Part shown: positions 48,217 through 57,068 of the stretch, piece after piece
Numbering within the stretch: position 1 is the stretch's first letter
How the letters are laid out: every line of letters starts with the position of its first letter
Origin: Pseudomonas gingeri
Lineage (GTDB): Bacteria; Pseudomonadota; Gammaproteobacteria; Pseudomonadales; Pseudomonadaceae
Length of the DNA stretch: 64,000 nt
Reading direction: 5' to 3'
Assembly: GCF_013386165.1 (NCBI RefSeq)
Contig: NZ_JACAOS010000017.1
Span: 124,001-188,000, forward strand
The notes under the pieces: generated by a model
Databases searched by the model: none
What the model was told of the DNA's origin: nothing
What the model saw: only the letters and a program-made list of their open reading frames with translations
Translations under genes and position numbers: made by a program

Positions 48217-49887
48217 TTAGCTATCCAACGCCTTGTACTTCTCGCGCAGGTGGTTCCGGATCCATACAGCCGACAGGTTCAACGTCGCGATCACCAGCAC
48301 CAGCAGCAACGCCGTAGCGTAGACCAGCGGACGAGCGGCCTCGACGTTCGGGCTCTGGAAGCCGACGTCATAGATATGGAAGCCCAGGTGCATGATCTTC
48401 TGATCCAGGTGCAGGTACGGGTAGTTGCCGTCCAGCGGCAGCGACGGCGCCAGTTTCACCACACCCACCAGCATCAGCGGTGCCACTTCGCCGGCGGCAC
48501 GGGCCACGGCGAGGATCATGCCGGTCATCATGGCTGGACTGGCCATCGGCAGGACGATCTTCCACAAGGTCTCGGCCTTGGTCGCGCCCAGGGCCAACGA
48601 GCCTTCGCGCACGGTACGGGGAATCCGCGCCAGGCCTTCCTCGGTCGCCACGATCACCACCGGTACCGCCAGCAGCGCCAGGGTCAGGGACGCCCAGAGC
48701 AGACCCGGGGTACCGAAGGTCGGTGCCGGCAAGGCCTCGGGGAAGAACAGCCGGTCCAGCGAACCACCCAGTACATAGACGAAGAAGCCCAGGCCGAATA
48801 CGCCGTAGACGATCGCCGGGACACCGGCCAGGTTGTTCACCGCGATCCGGATGATCCGGGTCAGCAGGTTCTGCTTGGCGTATTCACGCAGGTAGACCGC
48901 CGCCAGCACGCCGAACGGGGTCACGATCATCGCCATGATCAGGGTCATCATCACGGTGCCGAAGATCGCCGGGAAGATCCCGCCTTCGGTGTTGGCTTCA
49001 CGCGGGTCGTCGCTGAGGAATTCCCAGACCTTGCTGAAATAGAAACCCAGCTTGGTCAGCTTGCCCATGGCGTTCGGCTGATAGGCGTGCACCACTTTAC
49101 CGATGCTGATTTCCAGTTCCTTGCCGTTGGCATCGCGGGCCGTCAGGCTGTCGCGGTTGAACTGGGTGTGCAGATCGCTCAGGCTGGCTTCGATTCCCTG
49201 GTAGCGGGCATTCAGTTCGGCACGCTCGGCGGCCATGTCGGCCTGGGCGGTGGCGTCGAGCTTGCCCTCCAATTCCAGCTTGCGGCTGTGCAGGCGAATG
49301 CGCTCGAGGCCGGCGTTGATGGCACCGATGTCGCTCTTCTCGAGCGTCTTGATCTGCGCCGCCAAGCCGTTCACGCGCTGGACACGGGCCTGCAGCTCGG
49401 GCCAGGCGGCTTCGCCTTCGGCGATCACCTTACCGCTTTCCTTGACGTTGACCAGGGTGCCGTAGAAGTTGCCCCACTCGCGACGCTCGATGGTCATCAG
49501 TTCGGCCGGGTAGGTCTGGTCCTGCAACCACTCGCCGACGATCCAGGTGAAGTCGTTGCCGTTGAGGTCGCGGTTACCGACCTTGATCAGCTCCCGGGTC
49601 ATGAACTCCGGGCCCTGCTCCGGTACCGGCAAGCCGGCCGTTTTCAGACGCTCGCGGGGGACTTCTTCCTTCTGCACCACTTCGCCGACCACGACCTGAT
49701 TAGCCTGGCCTGGCACATTGTATTGAGCATGCACCAGGTCGGCTGGCCAGAAGTGGCCCAGGCCGCGCACAGCAATCACGGCCAGCAGGCCGATGGTCAT
49801 GATGACCGCGATGGAGACGGCACCACCGCTGATCCAGACACCGGGGGCGCCGCTCTTGAACCAACTGTTCAGGGAGTTCTGTTTCAC
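48217..49887 (-). CDS. pstA: Phosphate ABC transporter permease PstA (long Pseudomonas form)
   Basis: A 556-residue permease, about twice the size of E. coli PstA. One N-terminal membrane helix (VSIAVIMTIGLLAVIAVRGL) is followed by a ~230-residue soluble insert with a coiled-coil-like stretch (about 170-250: LEKSDIGAINAGLERIRLHSRKLELE...). The canonical permease core follows (about 290-540) with the EAA-type motif SLALGATKAETLWKIVLPMASPAMMTG. The long form is known in pseudomonads. It pairs with PstC in the membrane. The gap to pstC is 15 bases. Confidence 0.94.
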   Translation of the reverse strand: MKQNSLNSWFKSGAPGVWISGGAVSIAVIMTIGLLAVIAVRGLGHFWPADLVHAQYNVPGQANQVVVGEVVQKEEVPRERLKTAGLPVPEQGPEFMTRELIKVGNRDLNGNDFTWIVGEWLQDQTYPAELMTIERREWGNFYGTLVNVKESGKVIAEGEAAWPELQARVQRVNGLAAQIKTLEKSDIGAINAGLERIRLHSRKLELEGKLDATAQADMAAERAELNARYQGIEASLSDLHTQFNRDSLTARDANGKELEISIGKVVHAYQPNAMGKLTKLGFYFSKVWEFLSDDPREANTEGGIFPAIFGTVMMTLIMAMIVTPFGVLAAVYLREYAKQNLLTRIIRIAVNNLAGVPAIVYGVFGLGFFVYVLGGSLDRLFFPEALPAPTFGTPGLLWASLTLALLAVPVVIVATEEGLARIPRTVREGSLALGATKAETLWKIVLPMASPAMMTGMILAVARAAGEVAPLMLVGVVKLAPSLPLDGNYPYLHLDQKIMHLGFHIYDVGFQSPNVEAARPLVYATALLLVLVIATLNLSAVWIRNHLREKYKALDS

Positions 49888-49902
49888 AGACTTCTACCTT
49901 TC

Positions 49903-52188
49903 TTAAAGCGACGAGTATTTCTTGCGCAGACGCTGACGAATCAGCTCCGCGAGGGTGTTCATGATGAACGTGAACAGCAGCAGCACCAGCGCCGAGAGGA
50001 ACAGCACGCGGTAGTGACTACCACCCACTTCCGACTCGGGCATCTCGACCGCGACGTTGGCCGCCAGGGTGCGCAGGCCTTCGAACAGGTTCATCTCCAT
50101 CACCGGGGTGTTGCCGGTGGCCATCAGCACGATCATGGTTTCACCGACGGCACGGCCCATGCCGATCATCAACGCCGAGAAGATGCCCGGGCTGGCAGTG
50201 AGGATCACCACCCGCGTCATGGTCTGCCACGGCGTGGCACCCAAGGCCAGCGAGCCCAGGGTCAGGCCGCGAGGCACGCTGAACACGGCGTCTTCGGCGA
50301 TCGAGTAGATGTTCGGGATCACCGCGAAGCCCATGGCCAGGCCCACCACCAGGGCGTTGCGCTGGTCGTAGGTGATGCCCAGGTCGTGGGAGATCCACAT
50401 GCGCATGTCGCCGCCGAAGAACCAGGTCTCCAGGTGCGGGCTCATGAACAGCGAGAGCCAGCAGACGAAGAGGATCACCGGGATCAGGATCGCGCTTTCC
50501 CAACCGTCCGGCACCCGCAGGCGGATGGATTCCGGCAGGCGGCTCCAGCCGAAACCGGCCACCAGGATGCCGATCGGCAGCAACATCAGCAGGCTGAAGA
50601 TCCCCGGCAGATGCCCTTCGACATATGGCGCCAGGAACAGGCCGGCAAAGAAGCCGAGGATCACCGTCGGCATCGCTTCCATCAACTCGATCACCGGCTT
50701 GACCTTGCGGCGCATGCCCGGGGCCATGAAGTAGGCGGTGTAGATGGCAGCGGCGACAGCCAGCGGTGCAGCCAGGAGCATGGCGTAGAACGCCGCCTTC
50801 AGGGTACCGAAGGTCAGTGGCGACAGGCTCAGCTTGGGTTCGAAGTCAGTGTTGGCGGCGGTCGATTGCCAGACGTACTTGGGCTCGTCGTAGTTCTCGT
50901 ACCAGACCTTGCTCCACAGCGCGCTCCAGGAAACTTCCGGGTGCGGGTTGTCGAGCACCAGCGGCTGGATCTTGCCACCCTGCTCGACGATCACCCGGTT
51001 GGCCCGTGGCGACAGGCCGAACACCCCCTGGCCATCGACCACCTGATTGACCAGCAGGGTACGGTGCGCGGTGCTGTGGAACACGCCGAGCTTGCCGGAA
51101 GCGTCCAGGGCGACAAAGCCCTTGCGACGCTCTTCAGCGGTGATCTCGACGATAGGTGCAGTGCCCATCTGGAAGCCGCGGATATTTTTCAGGCGCAACT
51201 CGCCATCGGGATCGCGGGCCATGAACCACTGGGCCAGGCCGCCGGTGGAGTCACCGATGATCAGCGAGATACCGCCCACCAGTTGCGTACTGGCGGTCAC
51301 TTCGGCATCGGCGCTTTCCAGCAGTTTATAGCGACCGTTCAGGCTCTTGTCGCGCAGGCTGAAGACATCCGCCTGGGCGCGCCCGTTGATCACGTACAGC
51401 CATTGCTGACGCGGATCGATATAGAGCGCCTTGACCGGCTCGGTCATCTGCGGCAGCTCGATGCTCTTCTGCTCGCTGGTGACCTCGCCGGTCATCATGT
51501 TTTCTTCTTTGGTCAGCGCCAGCACATGCAGTTGGGCGCCCGTGGAGCCCGCCACGACCAAGGTGGTGTCGGCGGCGTTCAGGTTCACATGCTCAAGCGC
51601 ACGGCCCTGGTCATCGAGGATGATCGGCGTATCGCCATAGGGATACTCGACCGCCGGGGAAATGGTTTTCTTGCCGTCCGGGTAGGTCACTTTATAGGTG
51701 TGACGGAACACCAGCGCCTGGCCATTGGACAGGCCGACAATGACCAGCGGAATGCCCGGCTGGTCCTTGCTGATGGAGGTAACCGTGGTGCCGGCCGGAA
51801 TCGGCAGGTTGACCCGCGACAGCTCAGTGGCGTCCTGCACATTAAAGAACAGCACCTGGCCCTTGTCGGAAACCCGCATGCCCACCTGGTTCTGTTCTTC
51901 CAGGGAGATCATCAGGGGTTTGCCGGCGTCCTGGATCCAGGCGGGGGTAATGCTTTTCTCGGCGGTCAGCGAGGCGCCCTGGAACAGGGGCAGGACCACA
52001 TAACCGAGAAAGAAGAAGATCAGGGTGATCGCGCCGAGAACGGCCAGGCCGCCAATGAACACATACCAACGGGTCAGGCGATCTTTCAGCGCGCGAATAC
52101 GGCGCTTGCGTTGCAGCTCAGGCGTATTGAAATCAATACGCTTGGGGGGAGAAGTCGTAGTCATGGTGGAATTGGCCAGATCGTTCAT
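49903..52188 (-). CDS. pstC: Phosphate ABC transporter permease PstC (long Pseudomonas form)
   Basis: A 761-residue permease. An N-terminal membrane helix (about residues 45-68) is followed by a large extracytoplasmic region (about 70-430) with beta-propeller-like segments (VSKDQ, VVIVGLSNGQALVFR, RQQWLYVINGRAQADVFSLRD). The permease core lies at about 460-750, with EAA motif SLALGATPWQTMTRVVILTASPGIFSA. The extra domain is a feature of pseudomonad PstC. The ATG at 52188 is preceded by AGGGTG; a GTG two codons earlier is possible. A near-perfect PHO box lies 23 bases upstream, so it has its own Pho-controlled promoter besides pstS. Confidence 0.94.
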   Translation of the reverse strand: MNDLANSTMTTTSPPKRIDFNTPELQRKRRIRALKDRLTRWYVFIGGLAVLGAITLIFFFLGYVVLPLFQGASLTAEKSITPAWIQDAGKPLMISLEEQNQVGMRVSDKGQVLFFNVQDATELSRVNLPIPAGTTVTSISKDQPGIPLVIVGLSNGQALVFRHTYKVTYPDGKKTISPAVEYPYGDTPIILDDQGRALEHVNLNAADTTLVVAGSTGAQLHVLALTKEENMMTGEVTSEQKSIELPQMTEPVKALYIDPRQQWLYVINGRAQADVFSLRDKSLNGRYKLLESADAEVTASTQLVGGISLIIGDSTGGLAQWFMARDPDGELRLKNIRGFQMGTAPIVEITAEERRKGFVALDASGKLGVFHSTAHRTLLVNQVVDGQGVFGLSPRANRVIVEQGGKIQPLVLDNPHPEVSWSALWSKVWYENYDEPKYVWQSTAANTDFEPKLSLSPLTFGTLKAAFYAMLLAAPLAVAAAIYTAYFMAPGMRRKVKPVIELMEAMPTVILGFFAGLFLAPYVEGHLPGIFSLLMLLPIGILVAGFGWSRLPESIRLRVPDGWESAILIPVILFVCWLSLFMSPHLETWFFGGDMRMWISHDLGITYDQRNALVVGLAMGFAVIPNIYSIAEDAVFSVPRGLTLGSLALGATPWQTMTRVVILTASPGIFSALMIGMGRAVGETMIVLMATGNTPVMEMNLFEGLRTLAANVAVEMPESEVGGSHYRVLFLSALVLLLFTFIMNTLAELIRQRLRKKYSSL

Positions 52189-52210
52189 GCGCACACCCTA
52201 GCGATCCTAT

Positions 52211-52228
52211 ATGACAGAAAGATGACAA
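52211..52228 (-). promoter_or_regulatory. PHO box upstream of pstC
   Basis: On the minus strand TTGTCAT-CTTT-CTGTCAT, one mismatch from the tandem PhoB consensus. It lies 23 bases before the pstC start, within the pstS-pstC gap (52189-52351), so pstCAB-phoU has its own PhoB-driven promoter. The same gap also holds GC-rich hairpins just after the pstS stop (GCCGGGAC/GTCCCGGC at 52325-52344, and GGCGCGGT/ACCGCGCC near 52287-52315) that may end most pstS transcripts. Confidence 0.85.
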
Positions 52229-52351
52229 TACAGTGACGCACGGAAGCCGCCGCCCAGCGTGGCTGGCAGCGGTTTCGGAATGAGGGGCGCGGTCGATGGG
52301 GATCAAACCGCGCCTCGTGTAGCTGCCGGGACTGGCGTCCCGGCCGAAGGC

Positions 52352-53350
52352 TTACTGCTTGGCGACGTTACCTTCGCCCAGGCCCAGGTCAGCCAGTGCC
52401 TTGGCGGCAACTTTGGCTGGCAGTGGGATGTAGCCGTCTTTCACAACCACTTCCTGACCCTGCTTCGACAGAACCAGTTTCACGAACTCGGCTTCCAGCG
52501 GAGCCAGAGGCTTGCCCGGCGCTTTGTTGACGTAAACGTAGAGGAAACGCGACAGCGGGTATTTGCCGTTCAGGGCGTTTTCTTCGCTGTCTTCGATGAA
52601 CTCGGTGCTGCCTTTCTTCGACAGGGCAACGGTTTTCACGCTGGCGGTCTTGTAGCCGATACCCGAGTAGCCGATGCCGTTCAGGGAGGAGCTGATGGAC
52701 TGCACAACGGAAGCCGAACCCGGTTGTTCGTTCACGTTAGGCTTGTAGTCGCCTTTGCACAGGGCTTCTTCCTTGAAGTAGCCGTAGGTGCCGGAAACCG
52801 AGTTGCGGCCGAACAGTTGCACTGGCTTGTTGGCCAGGTCGCCGGTCACGCCCAGGTCACCCCAGGTTTTGACTTCGGCTTTGGCGCCGCACAGACGAGT
52901 CGAGGAGAAGATCGCGTCGACTTGTTCCATGGTCAGGTGCTTGATCGGGTTGTCCTTGTGCACGAACACGGCCAGGGCATCCACAGCGACCGGGATAGCG
53001 GTCGGCTTGTAGCCGTACTTCTGCTCGAAGGCAGCCAGTTCGGTGTCCTTCATCTTGCGGCTCATCGGGCCCAGGTTCGAAGTGCCTTCAGTCAGGGCGG
53101 GCGGCGCGGTAGCGGAACCGGCGGCCTGAATCTGAATGTTCACGTTCGGATATTCTTTCTTGTAGCCCTCGGCCCACAGGGTCATGAGGTTCGCCAGGGT
53201 GTCGGAACCAACGCTGGACAGGTTGCCCGATACACCCGTGACCTTTGTATAAGACGGAATGGATGGGTCCACACCAGCGGCGACCGCGTGGGCAGTTGCA
53301 ACGCCAGCAGCGACAAAAGTCATTGCCGCCATCAAACGCTTCAGTTTCAT
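52352..53350 (-). CDS. pstS: Periplasmic phosphate-binding protein PstS
   Basis: A 332-residue binding protein with a signal peptide (MKLKRLMAAMTFVAAGVATAHA, cleavage about residue 25). Phosphate contacts are recognisable in VGSDTLANLM, QAAGSATAPPALTEGTSNLGPMSR and the RNSVSGTYGYF loop. It captures Pi and delivers it to PstC/PstA. It is the first gene of the pst series and is separated from pstC by 163 bases, with PHO boxes upstream of both. This is the pseudomonad PstS form, distinct in sequence from the E. coli type. Confidence 0.96.
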   Translation of the reverse strand: MKLKRLMAAMTFVAAGVATAHAVAAGVDPSIPSYTKVTGVSGNLSSVGSDTLANLMTLWAEGYKKEYPNVNIQIQAAGSATAPPALTEGTSNLGPMSRKMKDTELAAFEQKYGYKPTAIPVAVDALAVFVHKDNPIKHLTMEQVDAIFSSTRLCGAKAEVKTWGDLGVTGDLANKPVQLFGRNSVSGTYGYFKEEALCKGDYKPNVNEQPGSASVVQSISSSLNGIGYSGIGYKTASVKTVALSKKGSTEFIEDSEENALNGKYPLSRFLYVYVNKAPGKPLAPLEAEFVKLVLSKQGQEVVVKDGYIPLPAKVAAKALADLGLGEGNVAKQ

Positions 53351-53416
53351 GCCTTGCTCCTAGCAGAGAGGGTTTATCAGATCGGGGCCAGTATCTTTAG
53401 GCCGTATGAACACTCT

Positions 53417-53434
53417 ATGACTGGTATATGACAG
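53417..53434 (-). promoter_or_regulatory. PHO box upstream of pstS
   Basis: On the minus strand CTGTCAT-ATAC-CAGTCAT, two mismatches from the PhoB tandem consensus, 66 bases before the pstS start. Another half site (TTCATCT) lies 4 bases further upstream, so three PhoB half sites may be in phase. The remaining interval to 53637 holds only a GCGGGC-AAAA-GCCCGC hairpin at 53483-53498 followed on the minus strand by TTTT; no gene was seen. Confidence 0.82.
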
Positions 53435-53637
53435 TTAGATGAATGGCCATCATGCGGAAAACAAAGGCTTTTGAACGCAAAAGCGGGCAAAAGCCCGCCC
53501 CTGCTGGACTGCGGCCCCCTTCTCGAGACGCCAGACGTGTCGACTTTGAAACAATTTGAAATCCTCTTCCTTATATATAGAGGCTCGACTCCCGCATGAC
53601 GCCTCACTGCCAGCAAATACATTTTGAAATGCTCGAT

Positions 53638-53677
53638 GGGTTGACAAAACAGACATAAAATACAATTTTGTCAACCC
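53638..53677. promoter_or_regulatory. Promoter and 12-bp perfect inverted repeat (operator) of XRE-ImmA/IrrE gene
   Basis: GGGTTGACAAAA (53638-53649) and TTTTGTCAACCC (53666-53677) are perfectly complementary with a 16-bp spacer. The left arm contains a TTGACA -35-like hexamer and the spacer end TACAAT can act as -10, though at a short 14-bp spacing. The repeat ends 11 bases before the ATG, an arrangement expected for autorepression by the XRE protein. Confidence 0.7.
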
Positions 53678-53688
53678 GAGAGGATTTT

Positions 53689-54747
53689 ATGATCAACGAC
53701 CGAATCCGCCGTGCTCGTTTGCTGCGCGGCATGTCTCTGGAGGCTTTGGCCCTCCAGTTGGGTGACATCAGCAAGCAAGCGCTCAGCAAATACGAGAAGG
53801 GATTGAGTACCCCAAACTCCACGCGCCTGCTGCACATGGCAGAAATCCTGGAGGTGAGCCCCGAGTATTTCTTCCGCGCGGATGCCATCCCACTGGCCCC
53901 TCTGGAATTCCGCAAGTTGGCGAAAATGCCCAAATACCGCCAGGTCCAGATAGAAGAGCAGATGCGCGAGTACCTAGAGCGCTATATCGCGCTGGAAGAG
54001 TGCTTTGACCCACGAGAAATTCTGACGGCCGCGACGCCCGCCGGGATGATCGATGTCGGTTCACTGGAAGAGGCGGAGCAAGCTGCCCAGGTGCTGCGTG
54101 AGTTCTGGGGGCTTGGCGGCGATCCCATCTTCCACCTGACCGAACAGTTGGAAGAGCACGGTATCAAGGTGGCCATGCTGTCGGGATCGGATGATTTTGA
54201 TGGGGCGTGTGCCGCCACCGATGACGGCCATCATGTGCTGATTGCGCTGAATACCGAGCGACCCGGCGAGCGCATTCGATTCACCGCCGCCCATGAGCTT
54301 GGGCACTGGGTCATGCGCTTACCCGCCAACATGCCCGAACAGGACAAGGAAAACTGCTGTCATCGTTTTGCCGGCGCCTTCCTCTACCCGGCCAAATGCG
54401 TCACCGGCGACTTTGGCAGCCACCCTCGCTCCAGGGTCCATCCTCGCGAGTTGCTGATTGCCAAACGTCACTACGGGCTATCGATGCAAGCGGCGCTGCG
54501 CCGACTGAAAGACCTGAATCTGCTCAGTGAAAGCGGCTACAAGACCCTCACCATTCAGTTCAGTGCCAATGGCTGGCGCAAGTCCGAACCCGAACCCCTG
54601 CCCTGCAAGCCTCCCCAGCGTTTCGAGTCGCTGGTATTCCGAGGATTGGCAGAGGGCCTGATCAGCAAGTCTCGCGCGGGTGAGCTCCTGCGCCAGCCGG
54701 TGAGCAGCCTGGACCCCAACTTCCTGGGCCCGCTGGAGAGCCCATGA
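53689..54747 (+). CDS. XRE regulator fused to ImmA/IrrE metallopeptidase domain
   Basis: A 352-residue protein with an N-terminal Cro/CI helix-turn-helix (residues 1-60: IRRARLLRGMSLEALALQL, SKQALSKYEKGLSTP) and an ImmA/IrrE peptidase domain (about 150-290) with the zinc motif H202-E-L-G-H206. Such fusions act as antitoxin-like or stress regulators whose peptidase can cut repressors. It overlaps by four bases (ATGA) a PIN-domain gene, so the two resemble a toxin-antitoxin operon. The start is the ATG at 53689 after AGAGGA; the frame runs 7 codons further into the operator. A perfect inverted repeat over the promoter suggests autoregulation. Confidence 0.9.
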   Translation: MINDRIRRARLLRGMSLEALALQLGDISKQALSKYEKGLSTPNSTRLLHMAEILEVSPEYFFRADAIPLAPLEFRKLAKMPKYRQVQIEEQMREYLERYIALEECFDPREILTAATPAGMIDVGSLEEAEQAAQVLREFWGLGGDPIFHLTEQLEEHGIKVAMLSGSDDFDGACAATDDGHHVLIALNTERPGERIRFTAAHELGHWVMRLPANMPEQDKENCCHRFAGAFLYPAKCVTGDFGSHPRSRVHPRELLIAKRHYGLSMQAALRRLKDLNLLSESGYKTLTIQFSANGWRKSEPEPLPCKPPQRFESLVFRGLAEGLISKSRAGELLRQPVSSLDPNFLGPLESP

Positions 54748-54950
54748 GCCTCATCTATATCAGTGATACAAATATCTGGATCGACTTCAGAAATGCCGGA
54801 TTGCTGGAGCAACTGTTCACGCTGCCCTTCACTTTGTGCTGTACCGACTTCGTACTTGAAGAACTCAAAGACTTCTCGCGCGAGCAACTGCTTGCCCAGG
54901 GGTTGCGAGTCGAATCAGTCGCTGGCGAGAAGACTGAAGTGCGCTTTTAA
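54744..54950 (+). pseudogene. C-terminally truncated PIN-domain (VapC-like) gene
   Basis: 68 residues starting MSLIYISDTNIWIDFRNAG, the typical PIN beginning with the first catalytic Asp (SDTNIW), then TDFVLEELKDF with a second acidic cluster. PIN RNases are usually 130-160 residues; the half with the remaining acidic residues is missing. The stop lies 8 bases before the end of the convergent MFS gene, which may have replaced the lost 3' part. It overlaps the XRE-ImmA/IrrE gene by ATGA. It is probably inactive as a nuclease, though a short functional protein cannot be excluded. Confidence 0.65.
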
Positions 54951-54957
54951 CCGCGAC

Positions 54958-56247
54958 TCAGCGCCCCTTCGCCCACAGATAGCCACCCACCAGCACGCCG
55001 ATGCTGCAAATGATCGCCACATAATAAGCCGGGCCCATCGGGCTTTCCTTGAGCAGCAAGGTCACGATCATGGGCGTCAGGCCGCCGAAAATCGCGTAGG
55101 CCAGGTTGTAGGAGAACGACAGACCGCTGAACCGCACCACCGCCGGGAACGCCTTGACCATCACGTAGGGCGTCGCGCCGATGGTGCCGACGAACAGGCC
55201 GCTCAGGGCATACAGCGGGAACAACCACTCGGGGTGGGTCGGCACCGTGCTATAGAAGGTCCAGAACGTCACCATCAACGCCAGGCTGCCGAACACGAAG
55301 ACCCGCCCGGCACCAAAACGGTCAGCCAGCGCACCGGAAAGGATGCAACCCAGGGTCAGGCAGATCGTCGCCAGGCTGTTGGCTTCCAGCGACACCGTCG
55401 GGGCGAAGTGAAAGGCCGTTTGCAGCACGGTCGGGGTCATCAGGATCACTACCACCACACCCGCGGACAGCACCCAGGTCAACAGCATCGAGATCAGGAT
55501 CGCACCACGGTGATCACGCAACACCGCGCCCAGCGGGATGCCGTCGGACAAGGCCTTGCGCTTCTGCAACTCGGCGAATACCGGGGTTTCGTGCAGCCAG
55601 CGGCGCAGGTACACCGAGAACAGGCCGAACACACCGCCCAGCAGGAACGGAATCCGCCAGGCGTAATCCGCCACTTCCACCGGGGTATAAAGGCTGTTGA
55701 TCAGGGTCGCCACCAGCGAACCCAGGAGGATCCCGGCGGTCAGGCCCGAGGTCAGGGTGCCACAGGCGAAGCCGATCTTGCTCTCCGGCACGTGTTCGGC
55801 GACGAACACCCAGGCCCCCGGCACTTCACCGCCGATGGCCGCGCCCTGGATCACCCGCATCAGCAACAGCAGGATCGGCGCCCAGATGCCGATCTGCGCA
55901 TAGGTCGGCAGCAGGCCCATGATCAGGGTCGGCACCGCCATCAGGAAAATGCTCAGGGTGAACATCTTCTTGCGGCCCAGCAGGTCGCCGAAGTGCGCCA
56001 TCACGATGCCGCCCAGCGGCCGCGCCAGGTAGCCAGCGGCGAAAATTCCGAAGGTCTGCATCAAACGCAGCCATTCGGGCATGTCCGCCGGGAAAAACAG
56101 CTTGCCGACCACTGCGGCAAAAAACACGAAAATGATAAAGTCGTAGAACTCCAGCGCGCCGCCCAGGGCAGACAGCGATAAAGTCTTGTAGTCATTGCGG
56201 GTCAACGGGCGCGCAGATTGCGCAATGGGGGTGGACGCGGTGGTCAT
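54958..56247 (-). CDS. MFS transporter, metabolite:proton symporter (MHS) family
   Basis: A 429-residue 12-helix transporter. Motifs of the ProP/KgtP/ShiA-type MHS family are visible: GALEFYDFIIFVFFAAVVGKLFFP in helix 1, GYLARPLGGIVMAHFGDLLGRKKMF between helices 2 and 3 (GxxxD/RxGR(K) loop), and GAAIGGEVPGAWVFVAEHVP in helix 4-5. Substrates of relatives include dicarboxylates, citrate, shikimate and betaines; the substrate cannot be deduced. The P. aeruginosa counterpart lies in the same place after pstS (PA5370-like). The XRE/PIN module is inserted between it and pstS. Confidence 0.9.
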   Translation of the reverse strand: MTTASTPIAQSARPLTRNDYKTLSLSALGGALEFYDFIIFVFFAAVVGKLFFPADMPEWLRLMQTFGIFAAGYLARPLGGIVMAHFGDLLGRKKMFTLSIFLMAVPTLIMGLLPTYAQIGIWAPILLLLMRVIQGAAIGGEVPGAWVFVAEHVPESKIGFACGTLTSGLTAGILLGSLVATLINSLYTPVEVADYAWRIPFLLGGVFGLFSVYLRRWLHETPVFAELQKRKALSDGIPLGAVLRDHRGAILISMLLTWVLSAGVVVVILMTPTVLQTAFHFAPTVSLEANSLATICLTLGCILSGALADRFGAGRVFVFGSLALMVTFWTFYSTVPTHPEWLFPLYALSGLFVGTIGATPYVMVKAFPAVVRFSGLSFSYNLAYAIFGGLTPMIVTLLLKESPMGPAYYVAIICSIGVLVGGYLWAKGR

Positions 56248-56618
56248 GGGCTTCTCTTATTGGGCACGTCTGTGAGCCACGCAAGGCTCGACTCAGGCTG
56301 GGGGCAGGTCTGGCACGATAGCAAATTGTTCGTAAAAGCACATGGATCGGCGCATTCGTCGGCAAAAATGAGAACCGGGAGGTCGTCTCGCGGTCTACCG
56401 ACCGATATACTCGTGCCCTGCGCCGGGTAAAACCCGCAGGCTAGAGGGGTATTGTGCGAAAACGCCGTTGGCCGAACCAGCCGCTTTCGCAGAGTTTCCC
56501 TTAGTGCGGCTTACGAGAAACGTAACGAACGTAGTATGTTCGGGCTGAATCGTTTTTCTTGAAGACGGCTATTCACCTGCAGTACCAACGTAGCGTTACG
56601 GGTCAGAGGCACCCCGGC
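56248..56618. other. Gene-free divergent interval upstream of MFS and thioesterase genes
   Basis: About 370 bases with no coding frame that I can support. It must contain promoters for the divergent MFS and thioesterase genes. A GCCGGGTAAAACCCGCAGGC-like hairpin block (around 56421-56440) and an ACGAACGTAGTATGTTCG near-palindrome (56527-56544) are visible; neither matches an element I know. Confidence 0.4.
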
Positions 56619-57017
56619 ATGATCGAACTCGAACAAGAAGATCCTATCCCGCAAGGCGATCTCGCCCTGCAAATCACCGCGCTCCCGCGTGAAGCCAATG
56701 GCTTCGGCGATATCTACGGTGGCTGGCTGGTCAGCCAGATGGACCTGGCCGGCACCGCCATGGCCAGCAAAGTCGCCGGTGGCCGGGTGGCCACGGTGTC
56801 CATCGACCGCATGGCGTTCCTGGTCCCGGTCGCCGTCGGCGCGCAGTTGTCCTTTTATACCCACACCGAAGAAATCGGCCGCAGCTCGATGCGGATGATG
56901 GTCGAGGTGTGGAGCGACGATCCGCTGACCAGCGAATGGCGCAAGGTCACCGAAGCGGCCTTCGTGTTCGTGGCCATCGATGGCAGCGGGCGCACCCGCT
57001 CCGTGCCACGGCGTTAA
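56619..57017 (+). CDS. Acyl-CoA thioesterase (YciA-like hotdog family)
   Basis: A 132-residue hotdog-fold thioesterase. Key segments are NGFGDIYGGWLVSQMDLAGTAMASKVAGGRV (the N/D..GGW..SxMD signature with the catalytic Asp), VSIDRMAFLVPVAVGAQLSFY and a C-terminal VFVAIDGSGRTRSVP. It hydrolyses acyl-CoA esters to free CoA. The frame starts at 56559, but the ATG at 56619 after AGAGG gives the usual YciA length. It is followed after 51 bases by the mutarotase gene. Confidence 0.9.
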   Translation: MIELEQEDPIPQGDLALQITALPREANGFGDIYGGWLVSQMDLAGTAMASKVAGGRVATVSIDRMAFLVPVAVGAQLSFYTHTEEIGRSSMRMMVEVWSDDPLTSEWRKVTEAAFVFVAIDGSGRTRSVPRR

Positions 57018-57068
57018 CCCGGCCGCGACCCCGCGGCCCGTTAAAACTCCCTGTCTTGCGAGAACACC

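Noticed and set aside
48202..52236. Rightward frame of 1344 codons opposite pstA-pstC
   Set aside because: Antisense shadow produced by the high GC third positions of two pst genes; low-complexity His/Gln/Arg content and no start context.
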